DNA from: Bacteroidaceae bacterium
Lineage (GTDB): Bacteria > Bacteroidota > Bacteroidia > Bacteroidales > Bacteroidaceae
Length of the DNA: 55,875 nt
Direction of reading: 5' to 3'
Assembly: GCA_017616445.1 (NCBI GenBank)
Contig: JAFZYE010000030.1
Span: 1 to 55,875, forward strand
Below the pieces are notes generated by a model, which was not told the DNA's origin, did not search any database, and saw only the letters and a program-made list of their open reading frames with translations. Made by a program: the position numbers and the translations under genes. Shown here piece after piece: positions 24,650 through 33,629 of this stretch; position 1 is the stretch's first letter, and each line of letters opens with the position of its first letter.

Positions 24650-25660
24650 TTACTTGTTGAGTGCAAGTGCTACGTTTACTGCACATGCAACAGTACATCC
24701 TACCATTGGGTTGTTTCCAATTCCGAGGAAGCCCATCATCTCAACGTGTGCTGGTACTGATGATGATCCTGCGAACTGTGCATCTGAGTGCATACGTCCG
24801 AGGGTATCGGTCATACCGTATGATGCAGGTCCTGCTGCCATGTTGTCTGGATGGAGGGTACGTCCTGTACCACCACCTGATGCTACTGAGAAGTATGGCT
24901 TGCCAGCAAGCACGCGCTCCTTCTTGTAGGTTCCTGCAACTGGGTGCTGGAAGCGGGTTGGGTTGGTTGAGTTACCTGTGATAGATACATCTACATCTTC
25001 CATCCACATGATGGCTACGCCTTCGCGTACGTCGTCTGCTCCGTAGCAGTTTACCTTTGCACGTGGGCCGTCGCTGTATGGTGTCTTCTTCACTACCTCG
25101 ACCTTACCAGTGTAGTAGTCGAACTTGGTCTGTACGTATGTGAATCCGTTGATACGGCTGATGATCATAGCTGCATCCTTGCCGAGTCCGTTGAGGATGA
25201 CGCGCAATGGGTTCTTACGTACTTTGTTTGCCATCTCTGCAATCTTGATGGCTCCTTCAGCAGCTGCGAAACTCTCGTGACCTGCGAGGAATGCGAAGCA
25301 CTGTGTCTCCTCACGCAACAGACGTGCTGCGAGGTTACCGTGGCCGAGACCTACCTTACGGTCGTCTGCTACTGAACCAGGGATACAGAATGACTGCAGA
25401 CCGATACCGATTGCCTCTGCTGCATCAGCTGCGTTCTTGCAGCCTTTCTTGATGGCGATAGCGCAACCACAAACGTATGCCCACTTTGCATTCTCGAAGC
25501 AAATCATCTGTGTTTCTTCACATGTCTTATATGGATCGAGACCTGCCTTGTCGCAGATTTCGTTAGCTTCTTCGATTGAAGCAATGCCGTTCGCGTTCAA
25601 TGCAGCAAGTATCTGCTTGATACGACGGTCTTGTGATTCAAATTTAACTTCTCTTATCAT
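24650..25660 (-). CDS. GGGtGRT protein
   Basis: 336 residues. The diagnostic SVASGGGTGRTLHPD motif lies near residue 262, and the whole sequence fits the GGGtGRT family found in anaerobes, a family without a proven function. Cysteines cluster in CEETQMICFENAKWAYVCGC near residue 47, which could hold a metal or cluster. Residues about 125-170 (CFAFLAGHESFAAAEGAIK) are the conserved core. No signal peptide, so cytoplasmic. The NifU-like gene lies upstream on the same strand; this pairing is a recurring one and suggests Fe-S chemistry. Confidence 0.85.
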   Translation of the reverse strand: MIREVKFESQDRRIKQILAALNANGIASIEEANEICDKAGLDPYKTCEETQMICFENAKWAYVCGCAIAIKKGCKNAADAAEAIGIGLQSFCIPGSVADDRKVGLGHGNLAARLLREETQCFAFLAGHESFAAAEGAIKIAEMANKVRKNPLRVILNGLGKDAAMIISRINGFTYVQTKFDYYTGKVEVVKKTPYSDGPRAKVNCYGADDVREGVAIMWMEDVDVSITGNSTNPTRFQHPVAGTYKKERVLAGKPYFSVASGGGTGRTLHPDNMAAGPASYGMTDTLGRMHSDAQFAGSSSVPAHVEMMGFLGIGNNPMVGCTVACAVNVALALNK

Positions 25661-26031
25661 AGTCTTATTTAACTTCGTTCAATCTTGTCACGACTCGGCA
25701 TAGTTCAAACAAGTTTGACTCTGCTCTCGCTGCTCCAAGATTTTCCCATTTAACGATTTACTATTTACTATTACTATTATTTAGTCATTCATTATTTTGT
25801 TATTGGGCAATTTATCGATGACCTTATTATTAATTATTATTATCAAATACTGTTCACTTCGCTTTTGATGATACCGAATATGGCATCTCGTCGACAAGTC
25901 GTATAATTCTCAGCGCAAACTGTTTCAACCTGAACTTCAACTATGTTTCTGTCATGATGCGAATGAACAAATAGTGAATAATACAATTAACAATAAATGG
26001 TCAATAGTGAATTGTCCAATTGTAAATGAGA
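25661..26031. other. 371-bp intergenic region without a gene
   Basis: Mostly A/T-rich low-complexity words (TTTACTATTTACTATTA and relatives at 25740-25850 and 25978-26030) around a short unique core (25855-25970). No promoter box of good quality was found for the GGGtGRT gene, so it may be co-transcribed from upstream. Confidence 0.4.
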
Positions 26032-26733
26032 CTATTCTTTACGTGGGTCGATTGATTTAACTGCACCTTGTTCTGGTTTTGTGCGGCCGTATGTGCCAGT
26101 CACACTCTTGAGAGCTTCGTCAGCAGGAACGCCTTTCTTTACGGCATCCATGAACTTACCCATATGAACGAATTCGTATCCGCATACCTGGTTGTCGCTA
26201 TCGAGGAACATCTTGGTGATGTAGCCTTCGGTGAGCTGGAGGTAGCGAGTACCCTTTGCCTTGGTACCATAGAGTGTACCACACTGTGAAACGAGTCCCT
26301 TACCGAGGTCTTCGAGACCTGCACCGATGACGAGACCACCTTCTGAGAATGCAGACTGTGTACGTCCGTAAACAATCTGAAGGAAGAGTTCACGCATAGC
26401 AGTGTTGATTGCGTCACAAACGAGGTCGGTGTTGAGTGCCTCAAGGATGGTCTTACCTGGGAGAATCTCTGATGCCATAGCTGCTGAGTGGGTCATACCA
26501 GAGCAACCGATGGTCTCAACGAGACATTCCTCGATGATTCCGTCCTTAACGTTCAAACTGAGTTTGCAGCAACCCTGCTGAGGTGCACACCAACCAATAC
26601 CGTGTGTCATACCGGAGATGTCCTTGATCTCCTTTGCCTGAATCCATTTTCCTTCTTCTGGAATTGGAGCTGGTCCGTGGTTAGGACCTTTGGCAACACA
26701 GCACATTTCTTGTACTTCTTTTGAATAAACCAT
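26032..26733 (-). CDS. NifU-like iron-sulfur scaffold-related protein
   Basis: 233 residues. The N-terminal part resembles NifU/IscU scaffold proteins: WCAPQQGCCKLSLNVKDGIIEECLVETIGCSGMTHSAAMASEIL, with cysteines near residues 49, 55, 56 and 77. The later part (from about 150) is not IscU-like (LQLTEGYITKMFLDSDNQVCGYEFVHMGKFM). Cytoplasmic. The neighbouring GGGtGRT protein follows on the same strand 371 bp later, and the two probably work together. A minus-strand -7 box lies at 26798-26805. The precise role is unknown. Confidence 0.75.
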   Translation of the reverse strand: MVYSKEVQEMCCVAKGPNHGPAPIPEEGKWIQAKEIKDISGMTHGIGWCAPQQGCCKLSLNVKDGIIEECLVETIGCSGMTHSAAMASEILPGKTILEALNTDLVCDAINTAMRELFLQIVYGRTQSAFSEGGLVIGAGLEDLGKGLVSQCGTLYGTKAKGTRYLQLTEGYITKMFLDSDNQVCGYEFVHMGKFMDAVKKGVPADEALKSVTGTYGRTKPEQGAVKSIDPRKE

Positions 26734-26797
26734 AATAAATAAAAATTTGTTATATAACTAATAGCTGTTAATATATTCTATATTCCGAAATCTTTTG

Positions 26798-26805
26798 CAA
26801 AGGTA
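26798..26805 (-). promoter_or_regulatory. -7 box of the NifU-like gene
   Basis: TACCTTTG on the minus strand, 65 bp before the start codon. The would-be -33 region lies in a TTAAGAATTAAG tract, and no clear -33 element is seen. Confidence 0.5.
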
Positions 26806-26895
26806 CGAAAAAGTTAAGAATTAAGAGTTATGAGTTAAGAAAAAAATTAAAAAACTTCCATTTTTACATTTTATATTCTACATTTTCCATCTGTT

Positions 26896-26910
26896 CTCCC
26901 CCTTGGGGAG
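26896..26910 (-). terminator. Short GC hairpin after the efflux operon
   Basis: CTCCCC-CTT-GGGGAG, 14 bp after the stop of the permease gene on the minus strand. It belongs to the G/C-rich intergenic repeat family and may end the transcript. Confidence 0.45.
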
Positions 26911-26923
26911 TTAGAGGGGACTC

Positions 26924-28138
26924 TTATTCGTGTCGGATTGCATCAATTGGGTCCATATTGGCTGCCTTGCGGGCAGGAATGTATCCGAAGAGAACTCCAA
27001 TCACTACACACACTCCGAAGGAGAGGAAGATGGACCATGCGGGTACGATGCTTGGCATTCCCATCTTTGGCAGGATGCTCGAGGCTCCTATGCCCAGCAG
27101 CACACCGAAGATACCTCCTGTGAGGCTGATGAGGATAGACTCGATGAGGAACTGTACGCTGATGACGAATCCTGTGGCTCCGACAGCCATACGCAGACCA
27201 ATCTCCTTGGTACGTTCGGTGACACTCACGAGCATGATGTTCATGATGCCGATACCTGCAATGAGGAGTGAGAAGCCTGCTGCGATACCGAGAATCATGG
27301 TGACGGTATCCATGGTGTTCGACATGGTCTCCATCATCTCGGCTTGTGAACGGATGTTGAAGTCGTCGACCGCACCTTCTTTTAATTTATGCGAGCGACG
27401 TAGTATCTGTGTCAATTCTTCAATGGCGTGATCTGACATCTCTTCCGTGATGGCTGAGCAGACAATCGATCCGTAGTAGGTCTGGGCAGAGATACGTTTC
27501 ATCACACAGGTATAGGGGGCGACAATCACATTATCCTGGTCCATTCCCCAGCTGTTGTAACCTTTCGACTTGAGCACACCGATGACCTTCATCGGGATGG
27601 ACTTGAATCGGATGTTCTTTCCGATAGGGTCACCACCTCCGAAGAGTTCGTCCACAATGGTCTTACCCACCACGCATACTTTGGCTGATGTACGTATGTC
27701 TTCTTCTGTGAAGAAATCACCGTCCTGTATATCCCATTGTCTGATTTTCAGGTAGTCTGTCGATTCACCGTATATGGTCGATGTGGTGTTGCTGTTACCA
27801 TAGATGACCTGTCCGCTAGATGTCACTTCGGGCGATACGTAGGTCACGTATTTCTTCTCGTTCATGATGGCTTCGAGGTCTGCAGGTTTGAGTGTTTGCA
27901 TCTGAGAAGGGTCACGACGTACTCCTCCACGCATATCTGCACCCGGACGGATGGTGAGCAGGTTGGTTCCCATAGTGGCCAACTCTTCACGGATGCTTTC
28001 CTTCGATCCCTGTCCGATGCTCATCATGGTGATGACAGCTCCCACTCCGATGATGATACCCAGCATGGAGAGGAACGAACGTAGCTTGTTACTTGCTACG
28101 GCACGTAGGGATACTTTAAATAAATTCAGTATGTTCAT
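26924..28138 (-). CDS. MacB-like ABC transporter permease
   Basis: 404 residues. One N-terminal membrane helix (about 20-42), a large periplasmic MacB core domain (about 45-270), then three C-terminal helices of the FtsX type with GIGIMNIMLVSVTERTKEIG. Here the permease is separate from the ATPase, as is usual in Bacteroidota. With the ATPase, MacA-like adaptor and TolC encoded upstream it should form a tripartite pump for peptides, macrolide-like compounds or lipoprotein-like substrates. Last gene of the operon. Confidence 0.9.
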   Translation of the reverse strand: MNILNLFKVSLRAVASNKLRSFLSMLGIIIGVGAVITMMSIGQGSKESIREELATMGTNLLTIRPGADMRGGVRRDPSQMQTLKPADLEAIMNEKKYVTYVSPEVTSSGQVIYGNSNTTSTIYGESTDYLKIRQWDIQDGDFFTEEDIRTSAKVCVVGKTIVDELFGGGDPIGKNIRFKSIPMKVIGVLKSKGYNSWGMDQDNVIVAPYTCVMKRISAQTYYGSIVCSAITEEMSDHAIEELTQILRRSHKLKEGAVDDFNIRSQAEMMETMSNTMDTVTMILGIAAGFSLLIAGIGIMNIMLVSVTERTKEIGLRMAVGATGFVISVQFLIESILISLTGGIFGVLLGIGASSILPKMGMPSIVPAWSIFLSFGVCVVIGVLFGYIPARKAANMDPIDAIRHE

Positions 28139-28152
28139 GTTAATTGCTTTTC

Positions 28153-28914
28153 TTAATCATCCGCTGGTGCCGGCAACTTAGCTAATGCTTCTGCTGCTGA
28201 TTTGATGTTCTGGTTAATGGTATCTTCACGAATCTTTCCGTCACGCAGGTAGATATTACGTGAGGAGTATTCTGCAATCTCGGGGTTGTGGGTCACGAAG
28301 ATGATGGTGTGCCCCTGTTTGTAGAGTTCTTGGAACAGCACCAGCACCTCGAATGAGGTACGTGTGTCGAGGTTACCTGTTGCCTCGTCGGCCAGCAATA
28401 CAGCTGGATTGTTGACCAAGGCACGAGCGATGGCTACACGCTGCATCTGACCTCCGGACATCTGGTTCGACTTATGGTTGAGACGGTCGCCCAGTCCTAC
28501 GGCTTCGAGTGCCTTGATGGCAGCCTCACGACGTTGTTTTGAGTTGTATTTGTTGTTGTACATCAACGGCAGTTCTACGTTCTCCACAGCAGTCGTATTG
28601 GCCAGCAGGTTGTAGTTCTGGAAGATGAAACCGATCTTCTTGTTGCGCAGATGGGCACGTTGGCTTTTCGACATCTTTCGTACAGCCACACCGTCGAGGT
28701 AGTACTCGCCTGATGTGGGTGTGTCAAGACAACCCAACTGGTTGAGCAGAGTCGATTTGCCTGAACCAGATGTGCCTTGTATGGTCACGAACTCTCCTTC
28801 ATAGATCTTGAACGATACGCCACGGAGGGCCTTCACTACTTCGGAGCCCACATGGAAATAGCGTTTTACGTTATCGAGTTCAATGACGGCTTTATCCTTA
28901 TTCTCTTCTTTCAT
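28153..28914 (-). CDS. MacB-like ABC transporter ATPase
   Basis: 253 residues. Walker A GTSGSGKS near residue 49, Q-loop in FIFQNYNLL, signature MSGGQMQRVAIARA near 151, Walker B VLLADEA and the switch His in IIFVTHNPE are all present. The LolD/MacB subgroup is indicated by the FQNYNLLANTTAVENVELPL segment. 14 bp before the permease start. Confidence 0.93.
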   Translation of the reverse strand: MKEENKDKAVIELDNVKRYFHVGSEVVKALRGVSFKIYEGEFVTIQGTSGSGKSTLLNQLGCLDTPTSGEYYLDGVAVRKMSKSQRAHLRNKKIGFIFQNYNLLANTTAVENVELPLMYNNKYNSKQRREAAIKALEAVGLGDRLNHKSNQMSGGQMQRVAIARALVNNPAVLLADEATGNLDTRTSFEVLVLFQELYKQGHTIIFVTHNPEIAEYSSRNIYLRDGKIREDTINQNIKSAAEALAKLPAPADD

Positions 28915-28929
28915 GCGTATGAATCGTTT

Positions 28930-30192
28930 TTAGTTTCCACCTGGACGATTTCCACCTGTTGGGCGGCTTCCTGCAGCACCTCCTGTTGGCATACCTGATG
29001 GGCGGCCTCCTGCGGCACCTGCACCTGTTGCACCCTGACGGTTTCTGTTGTTGTTACGTGGACCTGGCATAAATGGGTTTGACGTCGTTGTAGTCTCTTC
29101 TACTTCCTCTTCCGGCATTACAAATTCTGTGATGACTTCCTGACCTTCCTTCACACCTGATACAATTTCGGTATAGATACCGTTCGTACGACCTGCCTGA
29201 ACAGGGATGGCTTTGAACACGTTTCCTTCGCGTACCCATACCTTCATCATACCTTCGCAATCCTCGATGGTCTCATCGTCCTGCAGCAGCAGTTCGTTTG
29301 GTGCGAAGCGGAGTGCCTTCGACGGAACAGAGAGGATGTCGTGCATCTCCATCGTGAAGATGGTTACGTTGGCAGTCAGACCTGGCTTGAGTTTCAATGA
29401 CTCGTTTGGTGCAGAGATGACAACCTCGTAAGTCACCACGTTGCTCTCAGTGGTTGCCTGCTGGCGCACCTGAGTCACAGCTCCTTCGAAGGTGTCGTCA
29501 GGATAAGTGTCGACGGTGAACGATACGCGCTGTCCTTCTTTCACACCACCTATGTCGGCTTCGTCGATGTTGGCAATCACACGCATGTTGGTCAAGTCCT
29601 GAGCGATGATGAAGAGGGTAGGGGTGGTCATTGCTGAAGCGACAGTCTGACCTTCCTCTACCTCACGGCTCAGTACGATACCGTCGATAGGTGAGGTGAT
29701 GGTTGCATAGCCCAGGTTGGTCTGTGCCTTCTGCACACTCATCTGCTGCATGGCTACCTGTTGGGTAGCTTGCTCGTAGCTCAGACGTGCGTTCTCGTAT
29801 TCGTTTGCACTCACGAGACCTTTCTCAAAGAGCTGCTTGTAACGGTTGAAATTCGATGTCTGATAGTTCAGGTTGCTCTGGTAGTTAGCCAGGTTACTCT
29901 TGGCTGAAGCGAGTTCGCTCAGCAGGTTGGTCTTGTCGAGTTCGGCAATCACCTGACCCTTATGTACTTCGCTGTTGTAATCGACATAGATGCGGTCGAT
30001 GATACCTGATACCTGTGTACCTACCTCCACCTGAGTGACAGGCTCAATGGTACCCGTTGCCGTGATACTGGTTGAGAGGTCGTGCTTCTCAACGGTTGCC
30101 ATGGTGTAAGTCACCTTGGCACTTTTTGAACATGATACGAGCATCGTCCCTGCAAGAGCAATCAATGCTGCATAGAATAGTTGTTTTTTCAT
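28930..30192 (-). CDS. MacA-like periplasmic adaptor lipoprotein
   Basis: 420 residues. Lipobox LVSC with Cys21, so a lipoprotein. Order: lipoyl-like half (about 45-75), long coiled-coil hairpin (about 80-150), second lipoyl half with SPIDGIVLSREVEEGQTV (about 165-190), beta-barrel (about 195-280) and membrane-proximal domain (about 285-365). The last 50 residues are a Gly/Arg/Pro-rich low-complexity tail (repeated GGxRPxG), unusual but common in Prevotella. It bridges MacB and TolC. Confidence 0.92.
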   Translation of the reverse strand: MKKQLFYAALIALAGTMLVSCSKSAKVTYTMATVEKHDLSTSITATGTIEPVTQVEVGTQVSGIIDRIYVDYNSEVHKGQVIAELDKTNLLSELASAKSNLANYQSNLNYQTSNFNRYKQLFEKGLVSANEYENARLSYEQATQQVAMQQMSVQKAQTNLGYATITSPIDGIVLSREVEEGQTVASAMTTPTLFIIAQDLTNMRVIANIDEADIGGVKEGQRVSFTVDTYPDDTFEGAVTQVRQQATTESNVVTYEVVISAPNESLKLKPGLTANVTIFTMEMHDILSVPSKALRFAPNELLLQDDETIEDCEGMMKVWVREGNVFKAIPVQAGRTNGIYTEIVSGVKEGQEVITEFVMPEEEVEETTTTSNPFMPGPRNNNRNRQGATGAGAAGGRPSGMPTGGAAGSRPTGGNRPGGN

Positions 30193-30329
30193 ATGTTGTA
30201 TTTGTTTAATTTTCTTTCAGACCCTCTCCCCGCTCTCCCTAAAGGGCGAGTGCGGTTACTCAGAGGGTGTTCTTTTTGCTTAGTATATACTCCCCGCCCT
30301 TAAGGGAGGGGTTGGGGGAGGGTCCCCAT
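30193..30329. repeat. G/C-rich intergenic repeat between macA- and tolC-like genes
   Basis: Contains CCCCGC...CTCCC, GGGAGGGG and a GGGGGAGGGTCCC motif, members of the same family of hairpin-forming intergenic repeats seen beside hisG. Confidence 0.5.
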
Positions 30330-31667
30330 TTATAGTTTCAACGCTTCTCCCTGATAGAATCTCAGCATTGCCAGATTGTAGAGCGTGGTGTATTTGCTCT
30401 GGAGCAACTGCTGCTCAGCCTGGAGCAGGTTAGTCTTGCCCGATGTGAGTTCGATGATGTTCTTCAGTCCGAGACGGAACTGCTCGCTCACCAAGTCGTA
30501 GCTCTCCTGCATACTCTGTACGTTGGTCTTCGCATAGATATACTGCTGCTGAGCTGTGTAGGCATTCAACCAATAGTTCTCGATGTTGCTGTAGAGCGTC
30601 TTCTGTGCGTCCTGCAACTGCAGTTCGCTGTTGTATTGTGTCAGACGTGCCTTGCGCACATTCGTCATATTCTGTTTCTGATCGAAGATAGGTATCTGAA
30701 CCGATATGCCCAGTGAGTTGCTGAGGTTGGTCTTCACCTGGTCGAAGAACGGTTTGTGGACTCCGCTGGAATTGTTTGTTCCTACGCTGGCATTCAGGCT
30801 GACGGTTGGCAGGTAACCTGCTTTCGCAATGCTGACCCCAAGTTCGCTCGACTCTACGCTGAGTTTGCTGCTCTTGATTTCGGGTCGCATATTCAGTGCT
30901 GCCCGATACACGGATGTCTTATCGGGAATAGGAGCCAGGACAGATGCTTCAGATACGTTGTTCACAGCTACGTTGAACTCTGAGGCATCCATCAGTTCCA
31001 GCAGTTGCTTCAGTTGCAGTTTGTTGTTCTCCAACTGTGACTTGCTGTTTACGATGTTGTATTCGTCCTGCGATACCTGAGCCTCCAGCTGTACGAGGTC
31101 CACCTTCGCCAGACTTCCCAGCTCGACCATCACTTTCGCACGGTCGCGCTGTTGCTGCGAAGCTTTCAGAATCTCCTCGTTCACTTTCACCGCCTCAGTC
31201 TGATACAGAATCTGCACATACAGTTGTGCTATCTGTTCCTGGATGGAGTTTGCTGTACGTTCTGTGTCCAGTTCGCCCATCGCCTGAGTGTACTCGCTCT
31301 TCTTGATGTTCTTAGTGTTACGTCCACCGTTCCAAATCGTCACACTTGAGTTCAAACCATAACTGCCGTTATAGCTTGTTGTGTTTCGTGTTGTTGTCAT
31401 AGTACCGTTCGTCAGGTTGATGGTCGACTCGCTGAATGGTCGCCACGAACCGTTTTGGTTTGTACTGAACGAAAGGGTAGGGAATAGGGCAGCTTTCGAC
31501 TGCGCCACGTCAAGTTCATTTTGTGCATTTGTCAGCCTACTTTGTTTCAGCTGAATGTTGTTCTCCAATGCGTAATCAATACACTCTTGCAGTGTCCATT
31601 GCTTCTGAGCATACAATGCTGTACTTGCCAGACATGCTCCAAGAGCTACACAAATCAGTTTTCTCAT
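30330..31667 (-). CDS. TolC-family outer membrane efflux protein
   Basis: 445 residues with a signal peptide ending near ALYAQ (residue 20). Two repeated OEP halves with long alpha-helices (heptad-like stretches near 120-215 and 325-435), start WTLQECIDYALENNIQLKQ, a family hallmark. First gene of the tolC-macA-macB(ATPase)-macB(permease) operon. Carries no cysteine lipobox after the signal, so it is not lipidated as some OprM relatives are. Confidence 0.92.
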   Translation of the reverse strand: MRKLICVALGACLASTALYAQKQWTLQECIDYALENNIQLKQSRLTNAQNELDVAQSKAALFPTLSFSTNQNGSWRPFSESTINLTNGTMTTTRNTTSYNGSYGLNSSVTIWNGGRNTKNIKKSEYTQAMGELDTERTANSIQEQIAQLYVQILYQTEAVKVNEEILKASQQQRDRAKVMVELGSLAKVDLVQLEAQVSQDEYNIVNSKSQLENNKLQLKQLLELMDASEFNVAVNNVSEASVLAPIPDKTSVYRAALNMRPEIKSSKLSVESSELGVSIAKAGYLPTVSLNASVGTNNSSGVHKPFFDQVKTNLSNSLGISVQIPIFDQKQNMTNVRKARLTQYNSELQLQDAQKTLYSNIENYWLNAYTAQQQYIYAKTNVQSMQESYDLVSEQFRLGLKNIIELTSGKTNLLQAEQQLLQSKYTTLYNLAMLRFYQGEALKL

Positions 31668-31716
31668 ATTTTTATAATGTCTAAAGTCTAGCGTCTAAAG
31701 ACTAGTGTCTTAAAAA

Positions 31717-32098
31717 AGAAAGCAGCCAGCCTATAAGCCGGGTTCTGTCATCACTCGAATGTGATGGTCTGTCATTTATCCTGGTTGTATGTCACCACAC
31801 AACTCTAGCGTTCTACCCTGTAGCTCGGACGAGCAGCCCTCAGGCGCTACTATACATGAACTTGCAGCTTCCAAGACACACAGCCACTGTGTCACCACAG
31901 GCGCTGGTGGGCTCTTACCCCACCTTCTCACCCTTACCCCGACGGGGCGGTTGTTTTCTTCTGCATTACTCAACCCTCGCGGATTGCTTCTATATTAGGA
32001 AGTGGAATGCTCTGTGCTGCCCGGACTTTCCTCTCGCATACCGTTGTAGCTCGATGTCTACCAGCATATACTAGCGACAGACCGTCCGACTGCTTTCA
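31717..32098 (-). ncRNA. rnpB: RNase P RNA
   Basis: About 382 nt. The 5' part on the minus strand has the universal GAGGAAAGTCCGGGC core, and the 3' part has GACAGAACCCGGCTTA. The P1 stem pairs GCAGTCGG (5' end) with CTGGCTGC (3' end), followed by a run of Ts ending near 31711. It is the catalytic RNA that matures tRNA 5' ends. Open frames across this stretch are shadows. Confidence 0.97.
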
Positions 32099-32103
32099 AT
32101 CTG

Positions 32104-32133
32104 CAAAATTAATAATAATTTTGTAGAGCACAA
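32104..32133 (-). promoter_or_regulatory. rnpB promoter
   Basis: Minus strand: TTG (32133-32131), 19 bp, TAATTTTG (32111-32104), a few bases before the predicted 5' end of rnpB. Confidence 0.75.
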
Positions 32134-32547
32134 TAAAAATCACTGTAGAATTAACATTTTTTGTGTAATAAATAGTTCTCTAAGGCTATTTCTATCAATT
32201 TCCTCCTTCGCACTCCCCAGTTTATATTATTTCGTCATTGTAGAAAGACCTTATAACAAAAAGACTATCATCACCGAATGAAATCGTCACAAATCACCGA
32301 ATTACTAACATTTGAAAGGGTGGCGAATAATCGTCCAGCCTTTCCTTACATTTTACTCCCCATAGAGGCTCCCCCATAGAGGGGGCCTTGAGGAGGGGAC
32401 CACTTGTGGTGGAGGAGTATGATAACGATAATGTGAACTTTTGTATTTTGATTTTTTTGAAATTTTTGTTTTTGCCTACATGTCTACATACATAAGTGTA
32501 TAAAACCATAACGTAGATAACTGTAAAGGCGAATTTGACTTGGGTTG

Positions 32548-32661
32548 AGCCTACACAAAGCCTACATAAAGCCTACATTATACCTACATTCTTTCTGCAT
32601 GATTATGATGATTTTTGGTATGTAGACTTTATGTAGGCTTTGTGTAGGCTTTATGTAGGCT
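32548..32661. repeat. Inverted repeat built of TGTAGGCTTTA units
   Basis: Left arm 32548-32589 and right arm 32620-32661 are about 42 nt each and near-complementary. Each arm is three to four tandem copies of an approximately 12-bp unit. Stray units lie at 32471-32494 and 32705-32724. Confidence 0.7.
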
Positions 32662-33173
32662 GAAAACTTTATAACTTTCAGTAATGCAATTAGATACAGC
32701 GATTTTATGTAGGCATGTAGGCAAGTCAAAAATTTTCTAGGAACTTTTTTCATTTTTTCAAAGAAGTTTTTTCCTTTTTTCCTAGAACGCAGAAGCTTTT
32801 TTCCTTGATTACAGCCGCCACATTCCTTGATTGCGTAAGCTGCGTTTCTTGATTCATTCGCAAAAGACTTGAGTCCAGTAAAATGAAAGAATTAAAGGCT
32901 TATGTCTAATTGTCATCTAATTATGCATTATGAATTATGCATTGTCTAAGGTCTAAAGTCTAACTGTCAACTTTCAACTCGATGAGTTTGGTGCCTAAAT
33001 TCGGATCGAGTTAAGCCTGAATTGACTTCGTCCATTCTGCTTGCACTCGACAAAGCTCATACTTGTATGGCATTGTTCTCGTTTAATCGCAGAATTCGAA
33101 GTGTATGCAGGCTTGATACACTTTGAATTTAGGCTTAATACTCCAGCCAGTTGCTTCCGAGAGGTGCTTTTTG

Positions 33174-33236
33174 TAAACCTTAGGGTTTGCACTTGTTAAC
33201 CCTAGGCTTTGCAATTGCTAACCTTAGGGTTTGCAA
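33174..33236. repeat. Three tandem AACCTTAGGGTTTGCA-type units
   Basis: Period about 22 bp. Each unit has an AACCTTAGG-like palindromic centre; the middle one is changed to AACCCTAGGCTT. Confidence 0.6.
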
Positions 33237-33498
33237 ATTCAGCCCCTTAGTCTCGCTTAGTTCCCCACAAGGTGATGAGGTGAGTACCCCAAAGGGGGGG
33301 GATAGAATATGACAATAAATACACAAAGTTTTGATTTTACCAGTGATCCTTATTCCTGCCGCCATTAAGCAGTAGTGATGTCAACATGTAAAATGTAAGA
33401 TGTAAAATGTAAAATATAGAATGTATAATGTAAAAATGAAAAAACATACTCCTCCACTGCAAGCGGCAATGGAAGATTGAAACGAAGGATGCCCCTGC

Positions 33499-33570
33499 AA
33501 ATGAGACTGTAAATGAGACTGTAAATGAGACTGTAAATGAGACTGTAAATGAGACTGTAAATGCGACTGT
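33499..33570 (+). repeat. Six tandem 12-bp repeats
   Basis: AAATGAGACTGT five times exactly and once with A to C. One plus-strand frame reads (NETV)x5 but has no start codon. Likely prone to slippage. Confidence 0.8.
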
Positions 33571-33629
33571 AACTATAAAGAGGAATCAAGGAACGGTTCT
33601 TTGGTCCGATTAATTCTAACCGCTAACGT

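Larger units (their letters stand above)
32110..33629. other. 1.5-kb gene-free region packed with repeats
   Basis: No coding frame with recognisable content on either strand. It contains a decayed MNKKTIIT-like gene start without ATG (32254-32277), a G/C-rich hairpin repeat (32345-32425), a large inverted repeat (32548-32661), an A/T tract (32938-32985), a CCTAAATTC/GAATTTAGG-bounded segment (32993-33135), a triple palindromic repeat (33174-33236) and a 12-bp tandem repeat (33499-33570). Confidence 0.6.

Noticed and set aside
31776-32074. Open frames over the RNase P RNA
   Set aside because: The sequence is accounted for base by base by rnpB; the frames are chance.
32294-32509. Minus-strand 71-codon frame
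   Set aside because: Lies across the G/C-rich intergenic repeat and A/T-rich filler; no protein-like composition.
32995-33192. Possible small Cys-containing protein
   Set aside because: No family resemblance, no promoter, and it lies across the CCTAAATTC/GAATTTAGG-bounded segment in a repeat-rich region.
33499-33570. Possible CRISPR array
   Set aside because: Repeats are 12 bp and contiguous with no spacers, and no cas genes are present.
33365-33589. Minus-strand frame with YSLI repeats and plus-strand NETV repeats
   Set aside because: Produced by the 12-bp tandem repeat; the plus frame has no start codon and the minus frame continues into a low-complexity tract.
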